This document shows, one piece after another, positions 28,102-40,245 of a stretch of 64,000 nt of DNA; the first letter of the stretch is position 1; each line of letters starts with the position of its first letter. Origin of the DNA: Piscicola geometra. Lineage: Eukaryota > Annelida > Clitellata > Hirudinida > Piscicolidae. A program made the translations under genes and the position numbers. The stretch lies in assembly GCA_943735955.1 (NCBI GenBank), contig OX030961.1:5038420-5102419 (forward strand). The letters run 5' to 3'. The notes under the pieces are model-generated. The model was not told where the DNA came from and searched no databases. It saw nothing but the letters and a program-made list of their open reading frames with translations.

Positions 28102-31100
28102 GCTTTTTGCTGAATGCCTGGGACACCCAACAACAACAACAACTACAACAACAACAACTACAACACCAACAATCTCAGCTGCAACACAAACAATCTCAGC
28201 TGCAACAATTCAACCAACAAAACAATTTCCCATTACAAATAAACAGTGCACACCTACAGCAACAAAATCCATACGTTCCGTCACAACTACAACTTCAACA
28301 ACAACACTTGAACCCTTCGCAACAGCAACAACAACAACATAAACAACGACAACGACCTCCTTATCGGAGCAGACAGATAGAAGCAGAGATATGTCAGTTC
28401 GAAAAGTTCACAAGCGTCTGCGAGGAGCACGAGGTGGTGTTGGTGGTGAGAGCGCTGTATGGCAGGATGGCACTGGGAAGATGCCTCAAGAACAACGCTT
28501 CATTGGGTGGGTGTTGCTAGTGTTTCAATCATGCAGCCAATAGCTTCATGCGACTCAATGCATTAAAATGTTTAAATTACATATTCAAATTATATAGATA
28601 TATAAATTAAATTAAGTATATAAATATTTCAATGTGATACAAAAGAGTATAGGAAACTACAAGTTTGAGGAAATTAGAGTAAAAAGAAAAGATGTCAAGG
28701 GCATCGGGCAGTCAAACTAGTCTCAAACGAAAAAAGTTCTTAATTGAGATATTTGTGTAGCACTCCAAACTCTAAAAAAAAATTTCTATTGACATTTTTT
28801 CCTATTGTTTTGATGGTTGATTTTGTTTATTTTATAAATATTTAATGCTGTTATACTATAACCTATAGTGATTAGTTTTATGTGTTAAGGCTATGCAAAA
28901 TAAATGAAAAATCCTAGACGATTTCATTCTGGAACGTTTGAAAGATGTTTGTGATAAATAAAAATAGAGCGCGAAAAAACTCATTTAGTCTGAATAAAAA
29001 TTTCAAAAACTGCATAACACAAATGTGTATTTGAAACCATTCATAAAAAGGCCTTTTGTTTATCAAACATAAATCGATCAATTGAAACGTCTAAATCAAA
29101 AATTATAATTCACGAATTCACAGGATGTCACAGCAACGTCCTTCAAGAGATGGAGAAGCATTGTTCAGGCAGGGGTCAGTGTTCGCTACCCATTCCCGAC
29201 CCTTCTTTGCACAGCAAAGAGGCTTGTTTGAGCGAGATGATGGCCTACCTTATGGTCACGTACACTTGTCTTCCTGGTGAGAAAAGTTTTAAAATATACT
29301 TTTTTCTCATCTTTAAAAAATGTTTAAATTGTTTGAGTGGAATTACCGGAATGATTTATGAAGACACAAAACGATTATACAAACTCCAGTGATAGGACCA
29401 AGCAAAAGAACCATCTTCTCTCCAAACCCTCCACTCACTTCCTCCTCCAAACACCAACCTCCTTCTCTCGAAGCTTGCAATGAACATCAACCAATCAATT
29501 TGATGTCGTCAGTTGATTTTGATTTTTTGTCTTCCCATTGGATGAGAGTTGACCAATGGAGTCACTGTCCCTTCAGAATCACAGCCAATCCAGGCCAGAA
29601 GATTGTATTCTCAATCATTGATTACTCTTCTTTGCCTAACTACACAACCAATCAACAGCAGCAAGCTCAACGCAACTACTATTACCACGACCTTTCTTAC
29701 GCTCCCATCGACAGCAACCAACTACAGTACTGTAACGTTTACGCCAGCATCCTCGAGCACAGCACCAAGCAGGATGTCACGGTTTGCCACAGTGACAAAA
29801 TGCGAGAGAAGACTCTACTTACGACCACTGACAACGTCGCAGTTCTCAAACTCGTTTTACACATCGTCAATGACGCCAATATATTTTTCCTCATCAAGTT
29901 CAAAGGTTCGATTTTCATTAATTTCTTTTTGACTATAAGTTCTAGGATTCGTTTAAATATTAAACAAACGTGGATCAGCACCATTAAAAATTATTTGGTA
30001 TTATTATTAAAAACTCAATAGAATTAAACAGTATTTTACGTTTTTAATTTGTATTTATTAATCTAAAACCCTTTTTCATTCCCTATTTCCCCCCTCTATC
30101 TGAACAGCGATTGGATGTTCCGATCTAGCACCTCCCACTCATGGATGGCTACGACGAATGGCAGACGAGGTGGTGATCACGTGCAATCATACAGGGCAGG
30201 AGTGGAAACTAGCATGCAAGGAGGGAGCTTGGGTTGGACCCCCTTCGAAAACCATCTGCTCTCCCCGTATGTTGATTAAGGCTTTCAACTAGTCTATCAT
30301 CCTTCGTCTATGAGTTTTTTTTCTTTGAGTTTCAAAAAACATTGGTTTTTCAAAAATATCAAAAAGTATTTCTAGAAAAAGTTGAAGCTAAAACCCAAGC
30401 AAACTCATGCCTTCTGCAGAAGATTCGAAGGCAGAAGCCGCTCGTCTCCCATTCCCAACCTACGGTGCCATTTATACAGCAATTAAAGCTAACAATGCAA
30501 AAAATATTTTAAAACTGCTCATCATATTTTTTAGACTTGATTGCATGCATTTATTCAATCGATATCTTTTTCAAAAAACTTGCTTTAGAACCCGACCTCC
30601 GGTATGTAAAGCCAACTAACACATCACATTTCACTCCTCTATCAAGGCTTGTTGACGGCAGTGATAACAGGAATCCTGATAGGCGCTCTGTGCGGCTTCT
30701 CATTGCTTGCAACTGTCCTGTGGTGCAAGAGGTGGATATGGAAGGATTTTGTGGGGTGGTTTCTGATGTGGTAGGCTGTAGTGTACTTTTTGTGCACATT
30801 ACCATATGAAGAAAAGGCTATGGTTGGTTGTGCCATAGTTGATTGTGATGTTGTAAGTTGCGAAAGTATGATCATTTTATTGGCATTGTGGTGGACTGGG
30901 AACTTTTATGAAGGCTCGTTGTGGTTGTCTCATTAGCACCGGTACGTGTTTCATCGACATTTTATGAAGGAATTAAACGCGTGTGGCTAGCCAATACTTG
31001 TCAATCGTGTCTGTGAGGTTAATTCTAGCTTTCAAATGAACTTGCTTCAAACAACCACCTTTGTTAGGTAAAAATTAAACATTAAAGCAATTATACAGAC

Positions 31101-32243
31101 AATTAAAAACGAAAGAGTTTCAAAGTATTTTTATTACAAGTCCGTAAGCCAAAATTGCGGAAAATCTCTCAAATGTAGTACCAAATAGTTTATTTTCTTA
31201 ACTTCATGAATAATTTTTTGAACTTCACTTTTTTAAATTAATTTGCTTCAAAATCATTTTCAAAAATTTTAATTTTGTTTTTTACTTTCCCACCCCACAC
31301 TCTTCTTCTCAGACGATCAGACAGACAAAGCAAGGACATGAGCAGCATGCAAGTGATTCGAAACCACGGCCCACCAACCGAACTGACCGACTACGATGAC
31401 ATCACCAGCTACATCGGCACACGAGGCTCTCACCACTATCACCATCAGACACCTTCCAATCACTGCAGTCCCTACCACCACTACCACCACCACCACTCAC
31501 AATGTCTTCCCGGTCTGGAGCACCACTCGAGCAGTTCAGTCATCTGCTCCACCACTTCGCCTCCTCTCGTTAACCAACACGCCATTGCTGCTGAACAGTT
31601 GAGCAACCAGCAACAACATCAACTACAACAACCTTGCAAACTCAAACACAAACTCGAGAATGGAGAGTATGGCTACACGCACGTGTGGCAACTTGAAAAC
31701 CAGCAGCAACAACAACAAATCTACACTCGCCAACAAGTGGAAAATGATTGCAGCAACAAAAACAACGATGTTTCGACCTTCAAGCCCTACTCTAAAGGCA
31801 ACAACAGCGACAACAACAACACTGCTACCGGCAACTACAAAACCAAGAACAACAATGTTGATAAACAAAGTAACAGTAACAATAGTAACGGCAATAATAA
31901 CAAAATGAACGTGTACCCCAGCTACACAGCAGTGAACAAGACAGCGGTATTGGATCATCCTTCTCTACTTCAGGATCACGTGATCAAACATTTCAGCAAC
32001 AACAACAGCAACAAAATTAACAGCTGCAACAACAACAACAACATCAGCGATGTCAGCAACAGCAACCATGAGGCATTATTATCGTACAACAATGATGAAT
32101 ACAAACTTAAAAGCTGTGAAGACAAGGGCGATACCACAACAACTACAACGTCGGCAACAATATGTGAGAGCAGCAACAGCAACAACAACAACACAGCATC
32201 ATCATCATCAGCTCATCCCAAACTACAGAACTACTACGCTTAG
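28102..32243 (+). CDS. Single-pass membrane protein: SUEL lectin, CUB-like, Sushi, TM, Asn-rich tail
   Basis: Six exons join in frame: 28102-28506, 29124-29276, 29390-29905, 30108-30266, 30647-30731, 31313-32243. With the exon at 5923-5992 they give about 772 aa. Order: poly-Gln/His linker (residues 31-110); SUEL galactose-binding lectin domain as in EVA-1 (about 117-210, eight Cys, ALYGR and LMVTYTC motifs); CUB-like domain (about 235-381); one Sushi domain with four Cys (382-434, ending KTIC); a TM helix (about 436-458, TAVITGILIGALCGFSLLA); and a roughly 310-residue cytoplasmic tail rich in His, Gln and Asn. All junctions before the TM exon are phase 1, as expected for shuffled extracellular modules. 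It likely acts as a cell-surface carbohydrate-binding or guidance-type receptor, inferred from the domains only. The proposed initiator exon lies 22 kb upstream. I do not know a named orthologue with this order. Confidence 0.85.
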
Positions 32244-34685
32244 AATCTCGCTTCAATGTCTCACCAAAAGTCGTTCTTTACTCCTTTATGGCTCCTCCAT
32301 GAAAACGTATCTCCATGTTCTTCTTCTTTACGCTTTGTTTTATCATTATTTTATTTTTTCTCATCCCCAGAGTCTTTTAATCTTGCTTCTTAGCGACTTT
32401 TACTTCTCAGTCTCGAATTTTTTTTTGTTTTGCTAATTTTAAAAAAGAAAATAACTGAATTAACTTTGTAAATGTTTGTATTTAATACAAGCCACTTTTG
32501 CATGTCATTTTCGTGTTTTCCTCGTTGTGGCAATGGTCACTGCACGTTGTTGTAAGCATGCAAGTTTCTTTTCTGTTATGAAAAAAATATTTTTATTTTT
32601 GAAAGTTAATAGTCTAGGAATTATTTCAAATTGACAGATCGATATTCTTGATCAAATAGGCTTAAGACGTACTTAAATAGATAATTTAAAATATTTGAAA
32701 ACGTATCAGAATGAATATTTTGCTGAATCATACATTTGGTTAAAACCCCGTGTATTTGAATCATAAAGATTGCTTGTGAAAGTTTCATAAATAAGCAGTT
32801 ATAGGTTATATGTGTTTTAGCATATAACTTATAGGCTATACCGTATAGGCGCAAGCAGGTGCATCGGTAAAAGAGAATTCAAATGGATTTTTTAAGTGGT
32901 ATATTTTATGAGACTAAGTGAAAACAACGCACTTCTAAAGGCTGAGATGTTCTTGAGATTAATTTATCGTTTAAAGTGTTTTTCTTTATTTTTCTTTTTC
33001 CTTAACTTCAAGGCAAACAAGTGTATTTCTTGGTATTTAAAAAATATTTTATAGAGTTTGTTAACATTTTATTATTCATTTTGATCTCAGACTGGATTCT
33101 TGTTGCATTCACTAAAGTAAATTTTATTGTATTAGAAAAATTTAACTTTTTTTAAGCCTCTCTTTTACATCCAACACCCCACGCATTACTTTCATGATAA
33201 AATTGCATTTTTACATAGACATTTGTTTTAAACCTTAAATAAATAATCTATTCTTTTTTCAGATATTGAAAAAAATTAAACAATATTTTAAATACATGTA
33301 AATACGCACGAAATGACTTCGATTCCTCAGAGGATATTCGCGATATGTGGAATGTATCAATGATACATTTCATCATTATTATTATTGTCAGTTCTGTGAC
33401 TTTCATCTGTGAAGGTAGCGGCGTTAGACCAAATCAAAAGAATCCCATATGCATTTGAAGTTCTCTATACTTTGAATTGTTTTTATTAATTAACTATTGA
33501 AACTTCACTAGTTTGTTTCTTCTTAAATAAAGTATATTCAACTTATTTAATATTTATTTAAATTATGAAATGATTTATTCTTTTATAGTTTATTTCTTTA
33601 TCAATTGACTTATTATATTTAAAAGTTTGGAAAAATGAGTAAAAGATTGACGTCTTCGAGAAATAGATTAAAATATTTTTATGAAAAAATGTCAAATTAT
33701 AAATTATTAAGTAATAGGCGATCATTTTAAAGATAAAGAATATATTTTCCGAATAAGTTTGTCTTGGCCAAAACAAAAAAGTAAAAAAATAGCTTCACAA
33801 AGCCACAATGCTGGCTGTTTTACTTTCAATTCCTACTTTATTAGTGAGTACATTCAATGCATTCTTCCTATATAGAAATCCATTCAAACGCCTCCTAGTG
33901 CACGTAATTCTTTGCCAACTTTCTGAGTTTTGTCTTGTGACATAACGAGCTTACGTGGTTAAAATGAACGCTCAATATAGCCAGTAAAGTAATCATCACT
34001 CAATATATTATTGCTACACTTTCTTAGGAGTAACTCTTCAACGTCCCATGCAAGATAGTGACAAGAGTATGACACGAAATGATCAGGGAACGTTGGAGAA
34101 GCTATTTCAAATTCTGTCTTCTTTAAAGACGATTAAAATAAATTATTTGAGTAGTAATATCTTTGGTCTATTTTTTCCTTGAAACTATCACAAAAGAATG
34201 ATCTATTTTCGGAAAATAAATGCACTTTCAAACCATTTTCGAAAAATTACATAATGATCATGCCGATTAATAAGTCTAAGATATTTTAGTGAATAGAATC
34301 TACGTAAGTTCATTTATTCATAGCTCAAGAAAAACGAATTGGTCGACATCTTTTGTTCTGCTGATTTCAACGCTGAATTAATATTCATAAATTCCAGAAG
34401 GCACACCATCAAATAAGACATTTGACTACAGGCAACTATGGCATTATACCTTCTTTTAAAGTAAGATATCTAGCTGTAGCAGGGTTTAATGAGAACAACG
34501 CATTAAATCGTGATTCTTATACTTGAAAAATACCTTAAAAATACAAATTTAAGTATACAAAGGATATTTCCAACATATTACATAAGAGTTTGCAAACTCA
34601 AAATCTCATCAAATTACCTGTCATAAAAAACTTGGATCATTTTAATCGTCAGAGATTAAACAACAGAATTTTTTAACGACTGATC
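32244..34685. other. Intergenic, probable 3' UTR then nothing recognised
   Basis: The first few hundred bases are T-rich and probably the 3' UTR of the lectin-CUB-Sushi gene. The rest is AT-rich with frequent stops and no recognised gene or repeat. An in-frame TAA at 34674 closes it off from the next gene. Confidence 0.5.
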
Positions 34686-36323
34686 ATGAATCAAGCCACA
34701 CGACAGCAAGACAACATCTTCAATGTTCACTCTCTCGGCCACACAGTTCTTCCTCCAGGCACCCCCGTCGAGTCAGCCCTTCTGCAAAAAAGTCTCCTAG
34801 ACCTTTACTGCAAGAGCATCACAGGAAAAAAGTCTCTGAAACTTCCCACAGCCCGTCTTACCCTCACCTCGCACGGCATCATCGTCGCCATCACCAAAGG
34901 CAGTGATGAGTACTTTCCTCTGAAAGAAATCTGTTCCTGCTCTGCTTTGGTTTTCACAGGAAGCAAGGTGAAGACGAACAAGAAAAAAACATACACCTAC
35001 ATTTTCGAAAATATCAAGCCAACACAGCAACAGAGTCTCGACCAAAACCTGCTGCAACCACCCGTCCAATGGAGCCTCCTGAAACCTCAGAAATATCTTC
35101 TCAAGCTCAAACACACTCCCCTCATCGCTTGTCTCCTCAGACGCAAGAACGCCACTTTCGAGATACACATGTTCGCATGCGCGAGTTCCGAAAAGGCTCT
35201 GTCATTCAGCTACAGCGTCGACATGGCTCGGCGGATGGAGATCGAACAACCTTCCCCCGTGCAGGAAAGCTACCCAGCCTCCGCCTACAACAACCCTTTC
35301 AAGCAAGCCTTGCCGCGGAGCAACCAGGTCAACCAGGCAGATGCTGAACTGCCTGAAGTCATTCGCAAACTGGAGATTCTGGGTGGAGGCAAGGGAACCG
35401 TCGTCAACCCAGTAGTCAAGACAACCAACGTCAACCTTATCAATGACAATGAATTCTTCCGCACTCCCACTTCCATTTACAACTTTCCAGACCCCAGAGA
35501 CAACAGGAAAGTGGAAGTTCGAGAGCAAGACAATAGGAAAGAATCCAGACGACAAGTTCGCAAGTCAACCAGCCAGCAACAACTCAACAATCTCTCAATC
35601 TACCATGCAGAATCTTTCGAAGACTTCTTCAGTGAGAAAGAAGCCAACAACTTAAACTACCAAGAAAACAGAAGAACAGCACAACCACCCACCCAGCTTT
35701 CCATCTACTCAAGCAACCAGCCATCTGAGCCAACATACAATCAAGTCTCAAGAAGGAAGTCTCAGAACATAGCAGATATTATGGAAAAACACAAGTCCTT
35801 AAAGCCAGCTCAACGCTCCACCACTTTCATGCCCCTTGACTTCAACGACTCTGATCTCTTTATTCCACAGCAAGAGATTGAAATGATGGCCGGTCCTGGA
35901 GAGAGCAAGTCAAGGCCTGTGGCAAAAGTACAACCACACAAAGTGACTGGAGTGAAAGTTTTCCCAGATGGAAATGACAGAACCTTTTTGATGCCTGACC
36001 GAGACAAGCTTAGAAAAGTGAAACCTCGGCTTGAAGAAGCTGAAAAACAGAGTAGCTCTCCTTCTAAAGGAATCGACAAAATTCTTGCGATTAATTATAA
36101 GAAAAGTAGCAACTACGGCAACAATGTTAACTACTACAACAACTACAAAAACCACATCTACAACAACAACAACAGCAGCAACACATCCGCACAGACATCA
36201 AGATCACTTTCCTCAAACTCTTCTCCTCTGACAACAACACCAATGCCTTCTTATGAATGTATCAACAGAAATAATGTCAACCATGAAAGAAGAAAGAGTG
36301 ACGTAAAAGAATTAAGAATATGA
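34686..36323 (+). CDS. Intronless PTB/PID-domain-like protein, 545 aa
   Basis: One continuous 545-codon frame starts at ATG 34686, preceded by an in-frame TAA at 34674, so the N-terminus is complete. Residues about 14-185 read like a phosphotyrosine-binding (PID) fold: LGHTVLPPGTP opening strand and helix, LTLTSHGIIV strand, PLKEICSCSALVF, then PLIACLLRR and FEIHMFACASSEKALSFSYS leading into a C-terminal helix (VDMARRM). This order is that of PTB adaptors, but sequence similarity to any named member is weak. The remainder is polar, Ser/Gln/Asn-rich and probably disordered, with NNYNNYKN-type runs near the end and no TM segment. A cytoplasmic adaptor role is inferred. The gene sits between two spliced genes on the same strand, so a retrocopy origin is possible. 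Confidence 0.7.
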   Translation: MNQATRQQDNIFNVHSLGHTVLPPGTPVESALLQKSLLDLYCKSITGKKSLKLPTARLTLTSHGIIVAITKGSDEYFPLKEICSCSALVFTGSKVKTNKKKTYTYIFENIKPTQQQSLDQNLLQPPVQWSLLKPQKYLLKLKHTPLIACLLRRKNATFEIHMFACASSEKALSFSYSVDMARRMEIEQPSPVQESYPASAYNNPFKQALPRSNQVNQADAELPEVIRKLEILGGGKGTVVNPVVKTTNVNLINDNEFFRTPTSIYNFPDPRDNRKVEVREQDNRKESRRQVRKSTSQQQLNNLSIYHAESFEDFFSEKEANNLNYQENRRTAQPPTQLSIYSSNQPSEPTYNQVSRRKSQNIADIMEKHKSLKPAQRSTTFMPLDFNDSDLFIPQQEIEMMAGPGESKSRPVAKVQPHKVTGVKVFPDGNDRTFLMPDRDKLRKVKPRLEEAEKQSSSPSKGIDKILAINYKKSSNYGNNVNYYNNYKNHIYNNNNSSNTSAQTSRSLSSNSSPLTTTPMPSYECINRNNVNHERRKSDVKELRI

Positions 36324-36753
36324 TCACCCGGTGACTTGGAAAAGTTAATTTATTTTATTCATTTATTTCGTAGATTTTGATTTCATCTTTGCCATTCCAT
36401 TGATTCTCGCACTTGAAGTAGTTTGATAAATTTATTTTAGACTCTAAAATTTAGAGAGTTCTTGAATTGAAAAATATGTGATTGTTTGAATGTTAATCTA
36501 AATTAAGTATATATCTATAAATTTTAATCATGATTCTATGAATTCAATTAAAAAAAATAATTAAAATAATTTTATGATTTTATATATATTTTTTTGTTCT
36601 GTTTTTAATCCAGTTTATTTTGGTTCTAAATAAGTACAGCTCTTTGTTTCACCAAGGCAACTGTTTATTCTTTTGGTCTGTTTAATTTAAGAAAAAAGTT
36701 CTTTTTATATCTTCTATATTAGACAATAAAGGTGGGGATAAAAGTTTTGCATA

Positions 36754-39700
36754 ATGGAAAAAGATAAAGAAATAGCAAATATCCTAAACCAGTTTATAAG
36801 AAATGAGTCTAGGGAGATAATAGACGAAGATGTTCCAATAATAAAGCAGGTAGGTTATGTAATAGTTAATTTGTTTTTTTTATAATAATAATAATAATAA
36901 TAATAAAGATAATTTTTTTATTCAGTTAAACTTAACATTGTTTTATACTATTTTTAGCCACAATACCACAAAGCGGAATTATCTCTATGGTAAGAATGTG
37001 AATGTGAATGTCATTTTTAATATATATATATATGACATAACTTATTATTTTTTTATTTAATTGAATCGGCACAGGGCTGAGTTGAAACAGTGTGATGTAG
37101 ACATTCTGGATGCTTGCACTTCTGTCGATGAGCTTCAAAGGTTATTAACTAAGTCCACATTTAGTAAATAAACTTCACAAAGTCTGACCCTCTCAGGTCT
37201 TTGATCTCTATAATTTCCATTCAAATTATCTTTTAAATAGTTAAACAAAATTCCAATTTTTTCTAAAAGTCATTTTATATTTCAAGTAAGGAAACGTTTA
37301 CTTTTTCAGAGAATTGGCTAGAATCTTGGACCTAGAGGAATACAAGGAAAATGCGAGAGAAGCTATATTAATGACACTTTTCACAAATGTAATTTCATTC
37401 GCTAGAGAACGCTGCTTCAACGACAGACAGACTTCTGTGCTCTTTGCGATGTTCAAGAGAACGCATGAGATCATGAAAGGTAGGCTTTGTTGCCGAATGG
37501 GTTGAAAAGTTTTAATATTTTGAATAACAGGTAATGGATTTAAAAAACGATTTTTTAGAGAATTAGGCGTTTCGAAAATGAGCTGTAAAAACCCATCTTT
37601 CAACTAACACTTGCTCATTCCCAAACCTTACTCAATCTTAATCAAAATATTATTTTTTTTAACTATTTTTACAAATCAACTACTCTTTTGAGTAACCCCA
37701 TCCAACAACAACACTCAACAACCAATTAGAAACACAATCCAACAACAAAAACACTCAACAACATCCAAACAGAGACACCATTCAGTAACATGGACCAGTG
37801 CCTGCACTTCTTCACGGAAATGATCTACTGCCATACAGTCAGGGTATCTTGCCAGTGTTTGTTTGCGTCTGTTCTTGTTAATACTATAGCTATTCCAATA
37901 ACTACAAAGAGTATTGTGTTTATATATAATGCTGTTGGTAATACAAGAACTTTTCTCATCTCTTATATCCATTTTGGAATACGAACGTTACAAATGGACA
38001 TCGAGGGTGTGAAATAGGTTTTAGGTTTTTTATATGTAAACCAAAAAAGGTTTTCTATCAATTTAGATCCCCGTAGCGTCTAATTAGGGTTGCTAGTTCA
38101 AAAAAATTCAAGTTCTTTAAAAATAGGCGCCTATGAGCTTCAAAAAAAATAACCTTGTTAACGCAGTAAAAATAAAACCAAAAAAAATTTACAAATTGCT
38201 AACATGAAGACAAACAATAAAACTAAGTAGGGTATAAAAAAAGAAAGTAGCAGACGTTGCAGAGACGAACACACCGAGGCAAGCCAGAGGCTGATGCAGA
38301 GATAAGGCGTCTGATAACTACATCAAAGCGCATCTCGCCAGGAAACATCAAGAAAACGGCCTTTTATTTTTTGTTTATATTAGTATTTTCTTTTTTTTAT
38401 TTAAAATTGAATCTGTTTTTTCGTCGTCATTTCTTTTTATTACTACCTATTTTATTGTCGCTGAATGTATCAATGACCATTCTGATTCCAATTGCTATTC
38501 CATATTACTTCTTTTAAGCATTTTTAAGCTATAAAAATACTATCATCAAACTTCGAAGACACTTAAATTGATTTATTACGATCACTTCTTCTCCACATTC
38601 GACTCAACCGATGCGCTAATGAATTTATTCCCTGCTTGACCCACATGCAGCCCATACACAACGCCAGCCACTTAGTCCACTCCATCTCCACTCCCCTCTG
38701 ATCGTTTTAAAATCCCACCACGAAACTTTTTATGTTTAAATTTATTTATAACTTTTAAAGTTTTTTAACAGTTTTCAGTTATTTCTTTTTTTTCAATTAA
38801 GAAAACATTTTTACACCACCCATCATCTTCCACACCACATCTTTCTTTTTTTCACACCATCCCCCCTTCACACAACCCCCTTTCTTCCACACCAACCCCT
38901 CCCTTCCACGCCACCCCTTTCCTTCCACACCACCCCCTTCCTCCCACAACAACCCTTCCCTCCCACACCCCTCGCCAGAGACCTCCATTCAGTCTGGACA
39001 TCTTCAGCGTGGAGGAGGGCAGGATGGTGATGGACTTCTCCATGGAAATCTACTTCAAGCACTTCAAACTCTACAAATATGCCTTCACGCCTAAAGTCAT
39101 TTAGTCTTCCACGCTTTCGCCTCAGTTCGCTGACTATTATACTATCAATAAATCAAATAAATTTCTATAGCGCTCTTCCTCAAATTCAAGAGCGCTAGTA
39201 TTTATTATTTAACTGAGAGATTTCTAAAGAAACTGTTTTGTTTTTTGTATGATTTTGTTTGTTCTTTTATATAATTTATATTTTTATTTTGTCACAGTTT
39301 TATTTAAATATTTGTCCAATAAAGTTTAAAAACTTTTTTTTCACTAATATTTTACAATAAAGATCGTTCATAGAGTGAAAACTGAAAAGACCTATGCATT
39401 GTGACAGGTGACTCTGGACTTGAAGATGCATTACGAAGGCAAACCCCTCACCCCCCTGCCCGACGTCCTAGGTGCGTTCCAGACGCTCATGTGGATTTTA
39501 TTAAATAGACATTTTAGCAATGATGATGGTATAGTGATCAAGATGCCGAGTCGTTACATGGAATGTCGTGAGTTCGATTCCTGCCATCGCCTAGCAGCTA
39601 GCGAAGAGAACTGTGAAACCGCCTTGTGAAATCGCCTTTTGGTAACAAAAGCCACAATGGGACAACATGAGAAGCCGAATGACTACTAGTGTGAGAGCCT

Positions 39701-40245
39701 GCCTTGACGTGCTATAGCACAGAGATATGGCGAAAAAAAAGTTTTAATAAAATAAAAAGGGGCATTATAGACTAAAATTTATAGTCAATATCAATCCATG
39801 TGTGCCTTTTAACTTTTGCTAATTTTCCACTTTTTAAAGTTCTGCATCGAAAGTTTTAAATGAAAACTTAATCATATAACTGCAGTTTGTGACTTGGGTT
39901 TGGTGGACAAGAAGGTAGAAGGGATTGAGGGTGATGAAGAAGTTGATAGGATGGCTGCTGTCAACGAGACTGACAAGGAAGGTTGTGCAGTGTTTATTTT
40001 ATATATTTATTAAAATATGTATAATTTAAAGCTGGTTTATTAAAATACTCAAACTACCATATCAAGTGTCAGAAGCGAACAAGGAACTGAGACAGATCGT
40101 TGAGAAATTCTTGAGCGATGAGTTGACTCAGATGAAGAAGAACATAGAAAAGAGAATGAAGATGGCGGAACAAGAGTTGAAGATCAACGTGAGTGAAGAT
40201 GACGAAGTTCCAAAGTCTGCCAAGAAAGCAAAAGGAAAGAAATGA
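36754..40245 (+). CDS. CFAP119: CFAP119/CCDC189-like ciliary protein, nine exons
   Basis: Exons 36754-36849, 36958-36989, 37075-37140, 37310-37479, 37773-37843, 38979-39095, 39408-39471, 39886-39981 and 40067-40245 join with consistent phases to 296 aa. Diagnostic stretches are RERCFNDRQTSVLFAMFKRT, ETPFSNMDQCLHFFTEMI, YCHTVRRPPFSLDIF and YFKHFKLYKYAFTPKVTLDL. They follow the CCDC189/CFAP119 pattern (helical repeat, then CHAVHRPPFSIDLF and YFRHFKLYKYVFTP). The C-terminal exon is a charged coiled coil ending in a Lys tail. Vertebrate members are linked to sperm flagella and axonemes, so a role in motile cilia or flagella is expected. The donor after exon six (AAA|GTCATT) is weak; reading through it gives FTPKVI then stop, a possible short isoform. 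One intron carries a SINE. Confidence 0.8.
38800..38977 (+). repeat. C-rich polypyrimidine repeat tract abutting a CFAP119 exon
   Basis: Degenerate repeats of ccttccacaccacccc type run for about 180 bases right up to the CAG acceptor at 38976-38978. The plus strand is almost only C, T and A. It acts at least as an exceptionally long polypyrimidine tract for the exon at 38979. The G-rich complement gives spurious minus-strand Gly/Glu open frames. Confidence 0.8.
39525..39740 (+). mobile_element. tRNA-derived SINE in a CFAP119 intron
   Basis: The head is clearly tRNA-like. gatggta (39525-39531) can pair with tgccatc (39582-39588) as a 7-bp acceptor stem, and a consensus B box, gttcgattcc, lies at 39573-39582. 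The T-arm pairs imperfectly, so it is a decayed or derived tRNA. The body runs on to about 39740 and ends in an A-rich stretch. It lies within the intron between 39471 and 39886. Confidence 0.65.

Noticed and set aside
31623..32194. Minus-strand Val/Leu-rich frames resembling membrane segments
   Set aside because: Antisense of Asn/Gln/Thr-rich repeats in the receptor tail; AAC read backwards gives Val and Leu.
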